From positions 1-64,000 of the forward strand of contig JALRME010000071.1 in assembly GCA_026120035.1 (NCBI GenBank): 64,000 nucleotides of DNA. Reading direction: 5' to 3'. Made by a program: the position numbers and the translations under genes. Shown piece after piece: positions 29,603-40,269 of the stretch. A model generated the notes under the pieces. It had not been told where the DNA came from and made no database searches. It was given only the letters and a program-made list of their open reading frames with translations. Origin of the DNA: Coleophoma eucalyptorum (Eukaryota > Ascomycota > Leotiomycetes > Helotiales > Dermateaceae). Position 1 is the stretch's first letter. Each line of letters starts with the position of its first letter.

Positions 29603-30761
29603 ATCTATCTTACGCTACTTACTGATTACCAATCAAGAGTACTTCCCAGGCGTTGGGGAGCTGTTATACTGATTGGACTTATACAAAGGATACTACTATA
29701 TGGTATGTTGAGAAGAAGACCGCTGAACATCGCTTTGATGAGACAGGTAAGTTTGATAAAAGCAAGGTATCAGATAAGAGAATCAGCTATTACAAAGACG
29801 TGCTCAAGAAGGACGAGGCCTAGTGCTTTGTGCAGAAGGCAATCGTCGTAGGGACTAGGCGATGCAGGAGGGATTGACAACTCAAAGCCGATCGGCAATT
29901 ACGCAAATTCCAGAGCAGGGACAGACTGGGGCGCCTATACATATAGATATTATTTTACATCAGGAAGAAACTGGACGACCTACAAGAAATGGAGCTAGGT
30001 GAAACAAATACATGCTCTTTTACCGAGCTAGATGACATTCTGGTGCCCATGCAGAATCTGATCGTGTTGATAGCTAGTCTAAGGTGCAAAGTTATGCCCG
30101 CGAATACCTGCATATAGATATCTATCGGATTTGTACAGTATCTAGATCAGAACGGCAGCGCCAAAATCATGGGGCGAATCACCGACGGATTACGACGTAT
30201 GATAATTTGTAAATACAAGGCAGTTACATGGCGCAATGCTTCATCGCTACACCCAAGACACGAGTTCCGGCCGAGCTGGGAGTTGCTATCGGTAATCCCC
30301 TATCTATAGATCTACTATCAAGCTTGAGAGTGGGGCTGCATGAGACCTATGTAAAAACACCTTGAACATCTCTTTAATAATGGGACTCAGTCTATACTAG
30401 GTGGTTCAGCATGTAAAATATCTGTATACGACTTATTCGAAGCAACTACAAGTGAGTGCTTGGGGTAGACCAACAACATCAATTCCTACTTTGCTACAGT
30501 AGGCTTCTAGCGAACGCCTCCAGTGTATTATCATTATATATTCTCCTCGTTTAATCTTGATACCGTAGCAAGATCCACTCTCTAGGGTCGGGAGGTGGAG
30601 TCATGCTTATCTATTTGTTCTGAACTTGGACGTAACGTTTCAGGCGCTAGATACCTATACATATAGATTATCGTGATCAAGAATCTGACAGTCCTTCTGG
30701 TTCTTTGCCAGTGAAAAACAAGGGATAACATTCGAAAATTCTTGACACCAACGGCTTTAGA
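29603..30761. other. Intergenic spacer
   Basis: About 1.16 kb without a recognisable gene, including the promoter of the permease gene. Some GC-normal stretches (29650-30300) look like decayed coding sequence, but no family could be identified. Confidence 0.45.
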
Positions 30762-32738
30762 ATGTCTGACCTTGAAGCTCACCAGGACTCGCTCAATAAG
30801 GAGAAGATTACTGAGCATACGATATTTCTTGACGTCGATAATGGAACGTGTGTCATTGATATCTCGGACAGCTACCTTGGAACTCTTGGAAGGATATCTC
30901 GCTGGCTGGAGAGCTATGGAGTCGAGTCTCGTGGTTTTCAGCGTGTTCTGCCTGAAGAGCGCAGCAAGCAGTCGTATTGGGGACTTTGTTTGATCTGGTT
31001 AGCCTTGCTTCACAATTAGTTTCACAATTAGGTCATATGCTGACTTCAAGGGTCCAGGGCATCTGCGGGTCTTACCATCTCAGGCTTCACGGTTGTTTGA
31101 CTCTCATGTATCATGATTATATGCTGATCAATTTAGACTGGCATGATCGGGCCTTTATACTATAATCTGACATTCGGTCAGACCGTTGGTATCATCTGGG
31201 GCCTCGGTGCGTTGGGAGCAATTACCAGCGCCTACCTCGCCATCTATGGAAAGAAAAACGGCCTACGAGCGTTGGTCAACTCGCGCTACGCCTTTGGTTA
31301 TTATGGTGCTATGCTGATGTCGATACTTAACATCTTGACCGAACTCTGTTTTGGGATCATTGCATGTATCCTCGGAGGAGAAACTCTGGAAACTATGTCA
31401 AAAGGAAATCTGTCCACCGTTGGCGGCATTATCATCCTCGGCATTCTCAGTTGGTTCATCGCCACTGCAGGATTCAAGTATGTTCATCATTATGAACGGT
31501 TTGCTTGGATTTTGCCTGCTATTGTATGTTGAAGCTAATCTTTCCGGGTTTGCAGTACTAATATTTTAAGGTCTTCATCTCTTTGTATGCAGTTGGAGCA
31601 CCTCAGTTCACTGAAATGTCCTCTCCAACTTCCGCAGGCTCCAAAACTCAGTCTGGCCTTGCTCTTTCGTATGCAGCCATTGCATTTAGTGGTGGATCCG
31701 GATGGGTCGCTGTTTCTGCAGACTATGTAAGTGAACAAGTCTTATACCGATTTTTTTGCAACCAGGATCATTCCCACTGTTCTGACATCGTCGGAAGTAT
31801 ATCTATTTCCCGGAATCGACCCCTGACTGGAATATATTTTTGATCAATTTTCTTGGCCTTTTGATTATCCCATCATTTGCTTCCACTTGTGGTGCGGGCT
31901 TCGGCTCAGCATTATGGCAAAATGCTGAATGGCTTGCTGCCTACACAGATGCTGGTGAGACATCGGCTGGCCTCATCGAATATGTTCTTCGACCACTAGG
32001 CAATGTTCGATTCTTCTTCCTATTTATCCTTGCCTTTAGTATGATGTCCAACAACGTTTTCAATCTGTATAGTGTCAGTATTTCCATGCAACTCTTTGGC
32101 AAATACCCTGCCAAGATTCCAAGATTTGTGTATACCTTCTTGATCACTGTTATCATGATGTGAGTAAACCCTTCTGAGTACTGAACAAGTCCTGATCAGA
32201 ATGTAGTGTTATATCCTGTGTGGGTTATGAAAGTCTCTACACCATCATCTCGAACCTAGGCGCAGTTATCGCTTACTGGACCATTATTTACTTTGCAATC
32301 ATTCTCGAGGAAGCTATGATTTTCCGACGCTCTCGTGGCTGGAACCTCGACGCCTGGGATGATCCAAAGCTCCTACCAGCAGGATATGCTGCAATGTTAG
32401 CGTTCTGGATCGGTGTTGCCGGCAGCGTCGTGGGAATGGGACAAACTGTAAGAACTACTTTCATATCAGACTCCTAATTAGTGAGAGTCGTCTGGGAAGC
32501 CGATATCTCAACCAAAAGCCAGCAAATGAGACATCGGCTTTCGGAGTAGCTCTCAGTTTCGTAGCTCTCTTTAAAATCAAATCTTACTATGCTAAAATGT
32601 CAATAGTGGTACGTAGGGCCAATTGCAAAGATGATCGGCGAGTCTGGTGGAGATATAGGTACTGAGTTGGGGTTCCTCTTTGCAGGGATCACATACCCAC
32701 CGCTGAGATGGTTGGAATTGAAGAAGATGGGAAGATAA
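30762..32738 (+). CDS. NCS1 purine-cytosine permease, Fcy2-like
   Basis: Seven exons are inferred: 30762-30997, 31058-31094, 31137-31523, 31571-31726, 31798-32159, 32207-32447 and 32607-32738. They give 516 residues. NCS1 permeases (PF02133) import nucleobases such as cytosine, adenine or hypoxanthine with protons through the plasma membrane. Family text includes ESRGFQRVLPEER-KQSYW before span 1, IWASAGLTISGF, NSRYAFGYYGAML, GFKYVHHYERF, SGGSGWVAVSADY-YIYFPESTPDW, and SNLGAVIAYW near the C-terminus. Intron 1 was placed so that TG joins G, giving IWASAG. Intron 2 could alternatively start three bases earlier. The last intron is 159 bases, much longer than the others, and contains a hairpin. 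The gene appears intact. A decayed relative lies at 40270-41210. Confidence 0.9.
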
Positions 32739-32906
32739 AGTACCTACTTGAATTATCTAAGCTAACAGAAGTCCATGGTTGATAATATAAGAGCATGTTG
32801 TATTTTAATTAAAAAGAAAGGCCATTGAATTATACCAGCCGGCCTTAGAATCCAAGGAATCTCTCCCGCTTTATATAATTTGGAATGTTCATCTGTTGAA
32901 AGAAAT

Positions 32907-32995
32907 GGTCATATGGCCACACTACAAGCACCTAAATGTAAGTAGTCTTTGAGGCAGCTCTCACTTTTACTTCTATATAGCCGATGCACAGTCAA
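32907..32995 (+). repeat. Dispersed repeat family 1, copy C
   Basis: About 89 bases are similar to copies A, B and D. The left end is GGTCATATGGCCACAC, the middle is GCACCTAAATGTAAGTAG then CAGCTCTCACTTTTACTTCT, and the right end is ATAGCCGATGCACAGTCAAA. This copy is 170 bases beyond the permease stop and has no intact gene downstream on its strand for several kilobases. The rest of 32739-33789 has no recognisable gene. Confidence 0.72.
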
Positions 32996-33789
32996 AGTTG
33001 ACATCCATCGATGCGAATCGTCTTTTTCGAGAAACGTTTTTTCTAGGATGAGCTGCAGAGATGAACTTACTCCAGAGAACTCTATTATCCCGACCATGGG
33101 GCACTAGTCCGCGATTAACAGATACGAGTCAGCTGAGAGTGAAACTTCAAGTACTGGATACAGAGAGTGACAGCGGCCTCTTTCGAGCCAGCTGAGTCCA
33201 TGTTCATCTCTCCCTATTGTTGGGTGCGTTTGATGAACAGGGCACCGCTCTATATATTTATAATTTCAACCACTCTGCCTCACGTATTCGATGTCTTGTC
33301 TCAATAATTGGTCGTCCATTCTAAATTTGATATCAATATTTATTATATAAAAAGAGTCTTTTTAGCATTTGATCTTTGCGGCATCACACAGTCAAAATAT
33401 GTATCGCCTCCAAGTGCATATGGGGGGACCTCAGCCACGGGCTGTAGAACACAAGATCAGCCTAAGACTTGTTATATTGTTTATGTATCAATTTGAAAGA
33501 CTGTATATAAAGTTTCAAACAATTACATTTAGTATCAATAGATATACAAGGACATAAAAATTTCAATTCAGGTGTATTTTCAAATGGCTGACTCGCTTGT
33601 AAAGTAATTGTTATTAAAGATTAGAGGCTGTACATAGACCCTCGAGACATCTCTATCGTTTATGTTTATACAACTAATCTTTGTATGTTGGTATATAGGA
33701 ACGCAATAAGGTAGTAGAGTCCAACGAGCACGTTATTTCCTTAACTAGCTTGCAATCACACCATTCATCGTGTAGCAAGTAGTTTTTGA

Positions 33790-35229
33790 TTATAGTTTTG
33801 ATCCACCACCCTGTGTCGTAAAGTCAGCTGGCGGCGCCAACAATGCCGTCAACTCTCTCAGGTCACGCACACTTTCTAGATCATCCACCATGGCAATCAG
33901 GCCTTCACGGGACGACTCAGGCAATGGCTCTGCCGCAAACTCCCAGCATCGCCGGAACTTGGTTAAGTGCTGCTCCCGTGTTAAGCGTCGCGTCGGACTC
34001 GCGAGCATCTGCTCGCACTTCCAATGGCGGACCTGGCCATTGACCAGACGCATCTCGATACTTATTGGTACCAGGGCATTGGGGTCTTCTTGACTGTCGG
34101 CCACCATCTGTATGCGTGGGGCCAGGGCATGCGTCGCCGCGTCTTTCAGCTCTTCCCCACGGTAATGGGCGAGATCGATGAAGCCGTTCAGCAGCACTTT
34201 CGCACCAATATATGACATGCAGAGACGCGCATAGTTGGGTGTTGGATCCAGGACGTCTGGTCGGGCACACAGTCTTACCGTAACTGGAGGGCTGGTAATG
34301 GTGACGCCCGCAATCTCGTCAGGCTTGAGGACTGAGCCGTCCTCGTTCTTCCTCAGAACCATGAGACCCTCAACTCCGCCATGAGTTGCACGCCCGGCTG
34401 GATAAGGTTTATGGCTCATCTCGCTGATCAACCAACGCTTTCCCGCCAGACACTGATAAGTACCGGCCAAGTCCCACGGATCTGGTCCTTCGAACAAGCG
34501 CAGATACCCGTAAGGCCCCTCGAAAACGTCACGGAGACCCGGCAGACCCGCCCGCGACAGGTCGCACGACTGCAATGCGGCGCGGCTGTTAAGTCCAACC
34601 TGTAGCGGCAATGCGGTACTACCTTCCACGTGGGGTTGGAGAGTCCCACTCGTTTGTGCGTACTGTAGGCCCAGCGCCTGAACCAGCGATTCCTGCGAAA
34701 GTCTCATCAGACGTCCTACAGCGGCTGTGGCACCGAACCCACCGGCCGTTGCTGGCCGGAAGAACGACATGGCAGACTTTGACGCGATGCCCAACCCGGC
34801 CGCGACATTGACTCCGACAGCACAGGCCACAATTAGTTCCTTGCCACTGATACCTCCCGTCCGGTCGGCATACCCAATAACGGCAGACAGCGTTGTAGCC
34901 AACGGATGAAGCACGGCGCCTTCGTGAACCGAGTCGTATTCCTGGCAATGAACTTGATACGCGTTCACCAGGGCCGCTACCCCGGCCGGGGCGCGCTGGC
35001 GGCGACCCCAAAGTGTGGCCTCCTCTCCTTGGCCCCATGTGATGCTGGTACCAACAACGAGTTCGGCACCGAAGGCTGAAGAGCCAGCTATCCCGACTCC
35101 AAGTGTATCTAAAATGAAGACCTTGGCCTGCGCAATAGCATCAGGGGTGAGATCTTCATAGCGTGTGTTCAACGCATGGGCGGCAAACTGCTCGGCCAAC
35201 AATGGCTGCTTGTCAGCAAATGATGCCAT
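33790..35229 (-). CDS. MmgE/PrpD family protein (2-methylcitrate dehydratase-like)
   Basis: This is a single-exon gene for 479 residues with full-length MmgE/PrpD architecture (PF03972). It starts with the helical domain (AEQFAAHALNTRYEDLTPDAI-QAKVFILDTLGVGIAG), followed by EYDSVHEGAVLHPLAT, KRWLISEMSHKPYPAGRATHG and the C-terminal lid domain. The family includes 2-methylcitrate dehydratase, cis-aconitate decarboxylase and many uncharacterised proteins. The substrate here cannot be set, and no propionate-pathway partner is nearby. The gene is strikingly GC-rich and intron-free against AT-rich flanks, and its text is closer in style to proteobacterial homologues. I infer horizontal acquisition from bacteria, possibly ancient. 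The start ATG is clear. Confidence 0.9.
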   Translation of the reverse strand: MASFADKQPLLAEQFAAHALNTRYEDLTPDAIAQAKVFILDTLGVGIAGSSAFGAELVVGTSITWGQGEEATLWGRRQRAPAGVAALVNAYQVHCQEYDSVHEGAVLHPLATTLSAVIGYADRTGGISGKELIVACAVGVNVAAGLGIASKSAMSFFRPATAGGFGATAAVGRLMRLSQESLVQALGLQYAQTSGTLQPHVEGSTALPLQVGLNSRAALQSCDLSRAGLPGLRDVFEGPYGYLRLFEGPDPWDLAGTYQCLAGKRWLISEMSHKPYPAGRATHGGVEGLMVLRKNEDGSVLKPDEIAGVTITSPPVTVRLCARPDVLDPTPNYARLCMSYIGAKVLLNGFIDLAHYRGEELKDAATHALAPRIQMVADSQEDPNALVPISIEMRLVNGQVRHWKCEQMLASPTRRLTREQHLTKFRRCWEFAAEPLPESSREGLIAMVDDLESVRDLRELTALLAPPADFTTQGGGSKL

Positions 35230-35613
35230 TCGGTACCCGGCTTTATTGCAAGAGAACGAGAGAGAGAAATAAATGGCCTTGAAAGTTAACGCAATATATC
35301 CGTTTGAACATCGTGACAGTTAGTAGGTATTGATCGGACTCTAGCGATGTCGAACCGTCGGGTACTCGCTCCCGACGGAATAGCCGATGCGAAGCTTAAC
35401 ACTAAGAAAGGAATTCCTTGCCCGTCGAAGCGCTCAAGTCATGTGCATGACGCTCAAAATTGTCACATACGACTACAGACTGGGCATCCCGTCCGCTCGG
35501 CCGTAAATTTAAGCCTCAGAGTAGTGGGGTGGATAACCGTAAATATTTTTGCCCATTCCCTTTATATCCGTGATATATCAACTGTTTCTATTAGTAATAG
35601 TCTTTCCTTACTG

Positions 35614-35915
35614 TTGGTTGATCTAAAAACCTCTTATTTCAACTGTAATAGACAGGTCAAAATCGCAATGTAAAAATGTAGACGATTCTTCTAAGTGAGT
35701 GTGATGGAGATCATATAAATACCCCTATTGGTTATCGATTCGACCTCCGTAGTAATACAGTTGTAGTGTTTGCATCCGAGCGCAAACACGGGAACAAGCA
35801 AGTGGTATAGCGATATTCCAAATGTATGCACATAGGTGGCGTAGCGATATACCAATATATTCAAGCGGTGTAACGATGTTAACTCACGTGCAGGTGGTAT
35901 ATCGATGTTCCAACA
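35614..35915 (+). repeat. Dispersed repeat family 2, full-length copy
   Basis: About 300 bases match 55624-55932 in the same orientation and share their left part with reverse copies at 1-95 and 12472-12565. The left part contains CTCTTATTTCAACTGTAATA, CAGGTCAAAAT and CTTCTAAGTGAGTG, followed by a TATA-like TATAAATACCC. The right part has four degenerate units of about 18 bases (GGTRTANCGATRTTCCAA) spaced roughly 35 bases apart. It has no coding potential. It may be a solo LTR or a non-autonomous element; no termini or target duplication were proven. Confidence 0.75.
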
Positions 35916-36004
35916 CTTACGTTAGCTTTGTGAACTGTTATTATAATAAATATGTTTAAGATGTCTACTAAAGAAAAATAATCTACAGGATAAAATAAGT
36001 GCCT

Positions 36005-36760
36005 CTAGCTATAATACTCTTCTCCCAGTGGTTTGTATTGCAAGAATTGTTCCTTAGCATGCCCAAAGACTAGCTTCGCGTGCGTTCTTTTCGCCGACAT
36101 ATGAATCATCGTATTACTTCTGACCCAATCATCATGATTTCTGGCTATCCATCCTTGGGGATGGCTGTCAAATTAGTTTTTATTGACGTGATACCGGTCG
36201 TTTGTGAATATATAGGTTCCACTGTCAAGCAAGTTGACTTACATTACTATAAGACCTGGCGTGTGGCCAGGCGATAGACGAGAAACAATGCCTTGTGCGA
36301 TCTCAATGGATGATCCGGTCCATGTCTGCTAATTTAAGTCAAAGCTCAAGTAGTGTGCAAGGTAGATGCTGAAATCATATTTGGTAGCAACGCTGTAGAA
36401 TGTATGTTTGAGTTCAATCTCATGAATGTATATGTTACGGAAGTGTTCCAGTCCTGTGTGATCGAGGTGGAGATGGCCGAGAGCGACCGCCTCGACGTCT
36501 TCAATCCAGGTTCCAGTTTTGGCAATCGCTGCTGGAAGCTCTTGACTCTCCGTGTACTATAATTCCATTGCTATAGCCCCTGATCTGATTGGATTGTAAA
36601 ATATATAGTTTGCCTGCAAGCGTGGAAACAGATCATTCATTTCTGAACCCCAGTGTGTGGGATAATCTTTCCGAGCACCGGTCTCGAATAATATCAGCCC
36701 TTCCATTGGATGAGAGATAAGAATAGAAACCATGACAAGTTATCGACACTCATTTACTGT
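36005..36760 (-). pseudogene. Metallo-beta-lactamase-fold lactonase relic
   Basis: On the minus strand successive frames give SILISHPMEGLILFETGARK, DYPTHWGSEMNDLFPRL, then after a stop ELPAAIAKTGTWIEDVEAVA and LGHLHLDHTGLEHFRN (the HxHxDH zinc motif). These are followed by IYIHEIELKHTFYSVATKYD, then in another frame GSSIEIAQGIVSRLSPGHTPG, QWNLYIHKRP-like decay, and HDDWVRSNTMIHMSAKRTHA with FGHAKEQFLQYKPLGEEYYS and a stop at 36005-36007. This covers most of a roughly 280-residue lactonase of the quorum-quenching AHL-lactonase-like subgroup. It has several frameshifts and stops; some could hide introns, but not all. Confidence 0.8.
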
Positions 36761-38101
36761 CTGAGGAGAGCTTTGTTTGCTACTATTGCCCTGTATGTAA
36801 TGTCAGCTTTCATCATATGGCATAATTGCAACCTTTTACAACAAACGGTTTTATTGGCCGCCATTCTTCCAGAAAAGATTATGAAAAAGAGACTTACTCA
36901 CTCCCCGTAATGCCAACTCCGTATCGATACCCATCCTCCCTATATCAAAAAGATACCCCTCGTTTAGTCAATCAGCTTGCTAATATGCATGTGGTGATTG
37001 TTACCCAAAGCTTGGTTCCCTAATGATTATTTGTCAAGAAATATGTAGCGATGAAGATGCGCCTAATCTTGCAGGAAGAGCGTTTATAATATCATTGAAA
37101 GACACAAGTAATTCTGCTATGTTCAAACTAGGTCTATATATCACTACAATACCGTAGGGTGTAGTTATCTTGGATTTTGGTTCGAGGCACGAAGTGAGAT
37201 CTATGGTGGAAAAGTTCCTTCTGAATAATGAGTGTCACGAAGCTAGCATCGAAAATGTGAGGAGAGGCAAGGTTCGTTATAGGGAAATTCTTGTTGCTCA
37301 AAAATTTTAGGGGACTGAAAGCCATCAAACTTTTCTTATGTCTGCGGTAAAGCAGTTAAGTATGGTGGCTGTAAGTTTACTTGGTTCCGCATTCATCAGA
37401 TCATTCTAGACTTACCTATTACACTTGGCCACGGTGTTTCAGGGGGTGGTTTTAAGAAGTGAAGGCTTGTGTATCTAGGTTTAATTTACTATGTCTAAGT
37501 TTGAATTCCAGTAGTACTCCATGAAAAAGGAGAGGGAAGGCAACCCTGTAAATGTTTACAAGAGAATCAAGATAGTACTCAGATAAGTAAGGGAATATCG
37601 AAGAATATATTTGCGCCTGAGAAGTCCTAACTTTTGCCTCTAATTGTGGAATTAGAAATCTATCAGAAGCACAGTCCTATTTGCCACAGGAAATAAAGAA
37701 GATCAACTTATACCTTTATAGAAGTTAAGCAATTGGCGATAAAGTTGGAGGTAAGGTAGACACAAAGCCTCGTAGTATCGCTGAAAGTCCCCATCATTGG
37801 CGTGGCGACATGTCGATATTTATTATCATTTGTGTACGGAGTAAGAAGAAAGAGTACAGGCGTCGGGTAGAGGGATGGCCCATGTGTTGTTCACCGCTTC
37901 CTGCAGATTCTGCCAGAAGAGCTTCGTTTGCTTCATTACCTCTCGTATACACGCCCTCAGTACATCATTATTCTCACCTGCTTCTTCCAGTATATTCTTG
38001 AGCTGACTCCCTTCGTTTTAAACTTTCGATTATATGCGGCTTTTATAAAAGATTTAGCCTAGGCGACTTGACATTCCTGCCAGTCACATCGAGCTCTAAA
38101 C
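36761..38101. other. Intergenic spacer
   Basis: About 1.34 kb of AT-rich sequence upstream of the HET gene. Short frames (36710-37023 plus strand, 37134-37328 minus strand) have no family features. Confidence 0.5.
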
Positions 38102-40009
38102 ATGGACGAGAGAGCGCCAGACGTGTTAACGTACCAACCTCTCAAATCCGACAGCGGTTTCCGTATCCTTGTACTCGAGCCATCTTCGGATTTTGCCAGT
38201 GCTATCAAATGTGAACTTCTTAATGTCGATTTATTTGACCACCCACCATTTGAGGCGCTATCTTATGTGTGGGGCCAAAGCTCAAAAACGCGACCTGTTC
38301 AAGTTGGTAGTAGCACATTCCATGCCACTATCAACCTTGAATGTGCGCTTCGGTATCTTCGATTACCAGACACAGCACGCCAGCTTTGGGTAGATGCTAT
38401 TTGTATTCATCAGGCGGATGATGCTGAAAAAAGCAATCATATTGGCTATATGAGCGAAATTTACCGCAGGTGTACAACAGACTTGCTCTGGATGGGTGAG
38501 CGACACGAAATCATAGACAATGCTGTGGTTTCTATGGAGTACTTTGGCAATCTTTTAGGCTTCGACAACAAGCTGCGCAATCGTTTCATGCAAGAGCACT
38601 ATGATGAAGCGGGGGCTAAGCAGGAACAAGACATGAAAAATATTCTCCAAGACCTATTTACCGACCTTGCAGTTTGGACTCGAGTCTGGATAGTGCAAGA
38701 AATTGCGTTTGCTCCTAGCGTCCTGCTCGTTGCAGGGCATTCAACGCTACTGTGGGAGAAAGTGGAAGACTTTCTCGATACTGACGCCTACATTAAACGG
38801 TACGGCATTCCGGACGCCTTCCATGGCCCTTTTAGCCATGACATTAGCATTAGATCTTGGGCAAGTGGAGCTATCGCTTGCCCGCAGATTATGTGTCACC
38901 AGCGAAGGGTACTACGAGGTAGCAGTCAGGAGTATAAGTCCACTTTGATAGATGTGCTCGCACGCTTTCGACATACGAACTCCACCGATCCACGCGATAA
39001 GATCTACGCTCTGCTTGGTATTGTTTCAGACAAGCTAGGCATTGAGATTGATTACAGTCGCTCCACCAAAGACGTCTACATAGACTGTATGAAACGGCTT
39101 ATGGAGCACGATCAAAATCTAGATCTCCTTTGCCAAACACCATGGGGGCTTTATGGCAACAAGAATCGCACCACCGATCTAGCGTCTTGGACCATTGACT
39201 TTGCGAATCCAGGCCATTCGCCCATTTTGTTTGCTCAAAGGTCTATCTTCAATGCTGGAGGCGACAAGCTCGACCTGCCCCTTTCTATTTCGGACGGAAT
39301 CTTGAGGCTTTCAGGGGTTTCGCTTGGTTCGCTGAAATTTCTACCGAAGGATGTGGAAGAACGTGCAAATCCACCGTTCCCTCCTGGTGCTCAAAAGGCT
39401 CTCCAATGGATGCCAGAGGCACTCATCCATGAAGCGATCCGCAACGGCAACCACTCCTTATCCAGGTTCCTTGAGAACGAACAGCCAACCAATGGTCCCG
39501 CGCCACACCCTGTCTTACCAAAAGAATGCACGACAGATGAAAGCGGCTTCGCCTTGTCGTCTGAATTTGAGTGCTTCTGGCGAACAATAATGATGGACAT
39601 TTCCCGTTACCCAATAACTCGGCTAACTTCCGATGACATCGAGGAGCTTGCTCCTAAATTTGTGGAATGGATTAACACACCCTTCAATGACGAACGAGAT
39701 ATTGATATTGACTTCTTTGTGCAGGAAAATATGGTCAGATGGTTTGACTGGGAATTTGCAGTCTCTGATAGAGGAGCTTACTGCATGGTACCAATAGGCG
39801 CCGAACTAGGAGACTGGATTACAGTATTGAAGGGTGCAAAGGTACCGATTGTCTTGAGGCCTGTGAATGCGGAAGTTGGGCCAGTAGTGAATGATTTTGA
39901 TAGGAAGTTTGTCTTTGTGGGACCATGCTATGTTCATGGGTTTATGGACGGTCAGGCTTTTACGCAGACGGATAGTCATGCTCAAGAACGAGAATTTCAA
40001 CTTGTGTAG
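38102..40009 (+). CDS. Heterokaryon incompatibility (HET) domain protein
   Basis: This is a single-exon gene for 635 residues. The HET domain (PF06985) occupies about residues 45-200. Block 1 is PPFEALSYVWG at about 50, block 2 is RYLRLPDTARQLWVDAICIHQADD near 85-105, and block 3 is YRRCTTDLLWMGE with WTRVWIVQEIAFA downstream. The C-terminal part contains FRHTNSTDPRDKIYALLGI and a terminal SH3-like segment (VFVGPCYVHGFMDGQAF), the usual arrangement of stand-alone HET proteins. HET proteins trigger cell death after fusion with a genetically different strain or serve as downstream effectors of NLR-like receptors. No partner gene with a HET-s or NACHT domain lies next to it. The gene appears intact. 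Confidence 0.93.
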   Translation: MDERAPDVLTYQPLKSDSGFRILVLEPSSDFASAIKCELLNVDLFDHPPFEALSYVWGQSSKTRPVQVGSSTFHATINLECALRYLRLPDTARQLWVDAICIHQADDAEKSNHIGYMSEIYRRCTTDLLWMGERHEIIDNAVVSMEYFGNLLGFDNKLRNRFMQEHYDEAGAKQEQDMKNILQDLFTDLAVWTRVWIVQEIAFAPSVLLVAGHSTLLWEKVEDFLDTDAYIKRYGIPDAFHGPFSHDISIRSWASGAIACPQIMCHQRRVLRGSSQEYKSTLIDVLARFRHTNSTDPRDKIYALLGIVSDKLGIEIDYSRSTKDVYIDCMKRLMEHDQNLDLLCQTPWGLYGNKNRTTDLASWTIDFANPGHSPILFAQRSIFNAGGDKLDLPLSISDGILRLSGVSLGSLKFLPKDVEERANPPFPPGAQKALQWMPEALIHEAIRNGNHSLSRFLENEQPTNGPAPHPVLPKECTTDESGFALSSEFECFWRTIMMDISRYPITRLTSDDIEELAPKFVEWINTPFNDERDIDIDFFVQENMVRWFDWEFAVSDRGAYCMVPIGAELGDWITVLKGAKVPIVLRPVNAEVGPVVNDFDRKFVFVGPCYVHGFMDGQAFTQTDSHAQEREFQLV

Positions 40010-40269
40010 CTGACGGCTGAAACCAGTTGGAATAATAGTTAACGGAGCTGTTCTCTGTAGCAATAGCTTTTTAGCTGATACTCTAAAAGAAAGGAAAAAG
40101 AAAGCCACGAATAAGAACCAGATTTCTTGTTTTCCTAGGAAAATGGAGACGAGTTTGTGACTGTCGGAATGCCATTTACAGGTCAAGAACGAGACCTAGT
40201 CACATGTCATATACAGTATTATTAGCAAGGGAGGTACTTATACCTCCCTGCCTCATATTATCTTCAATA

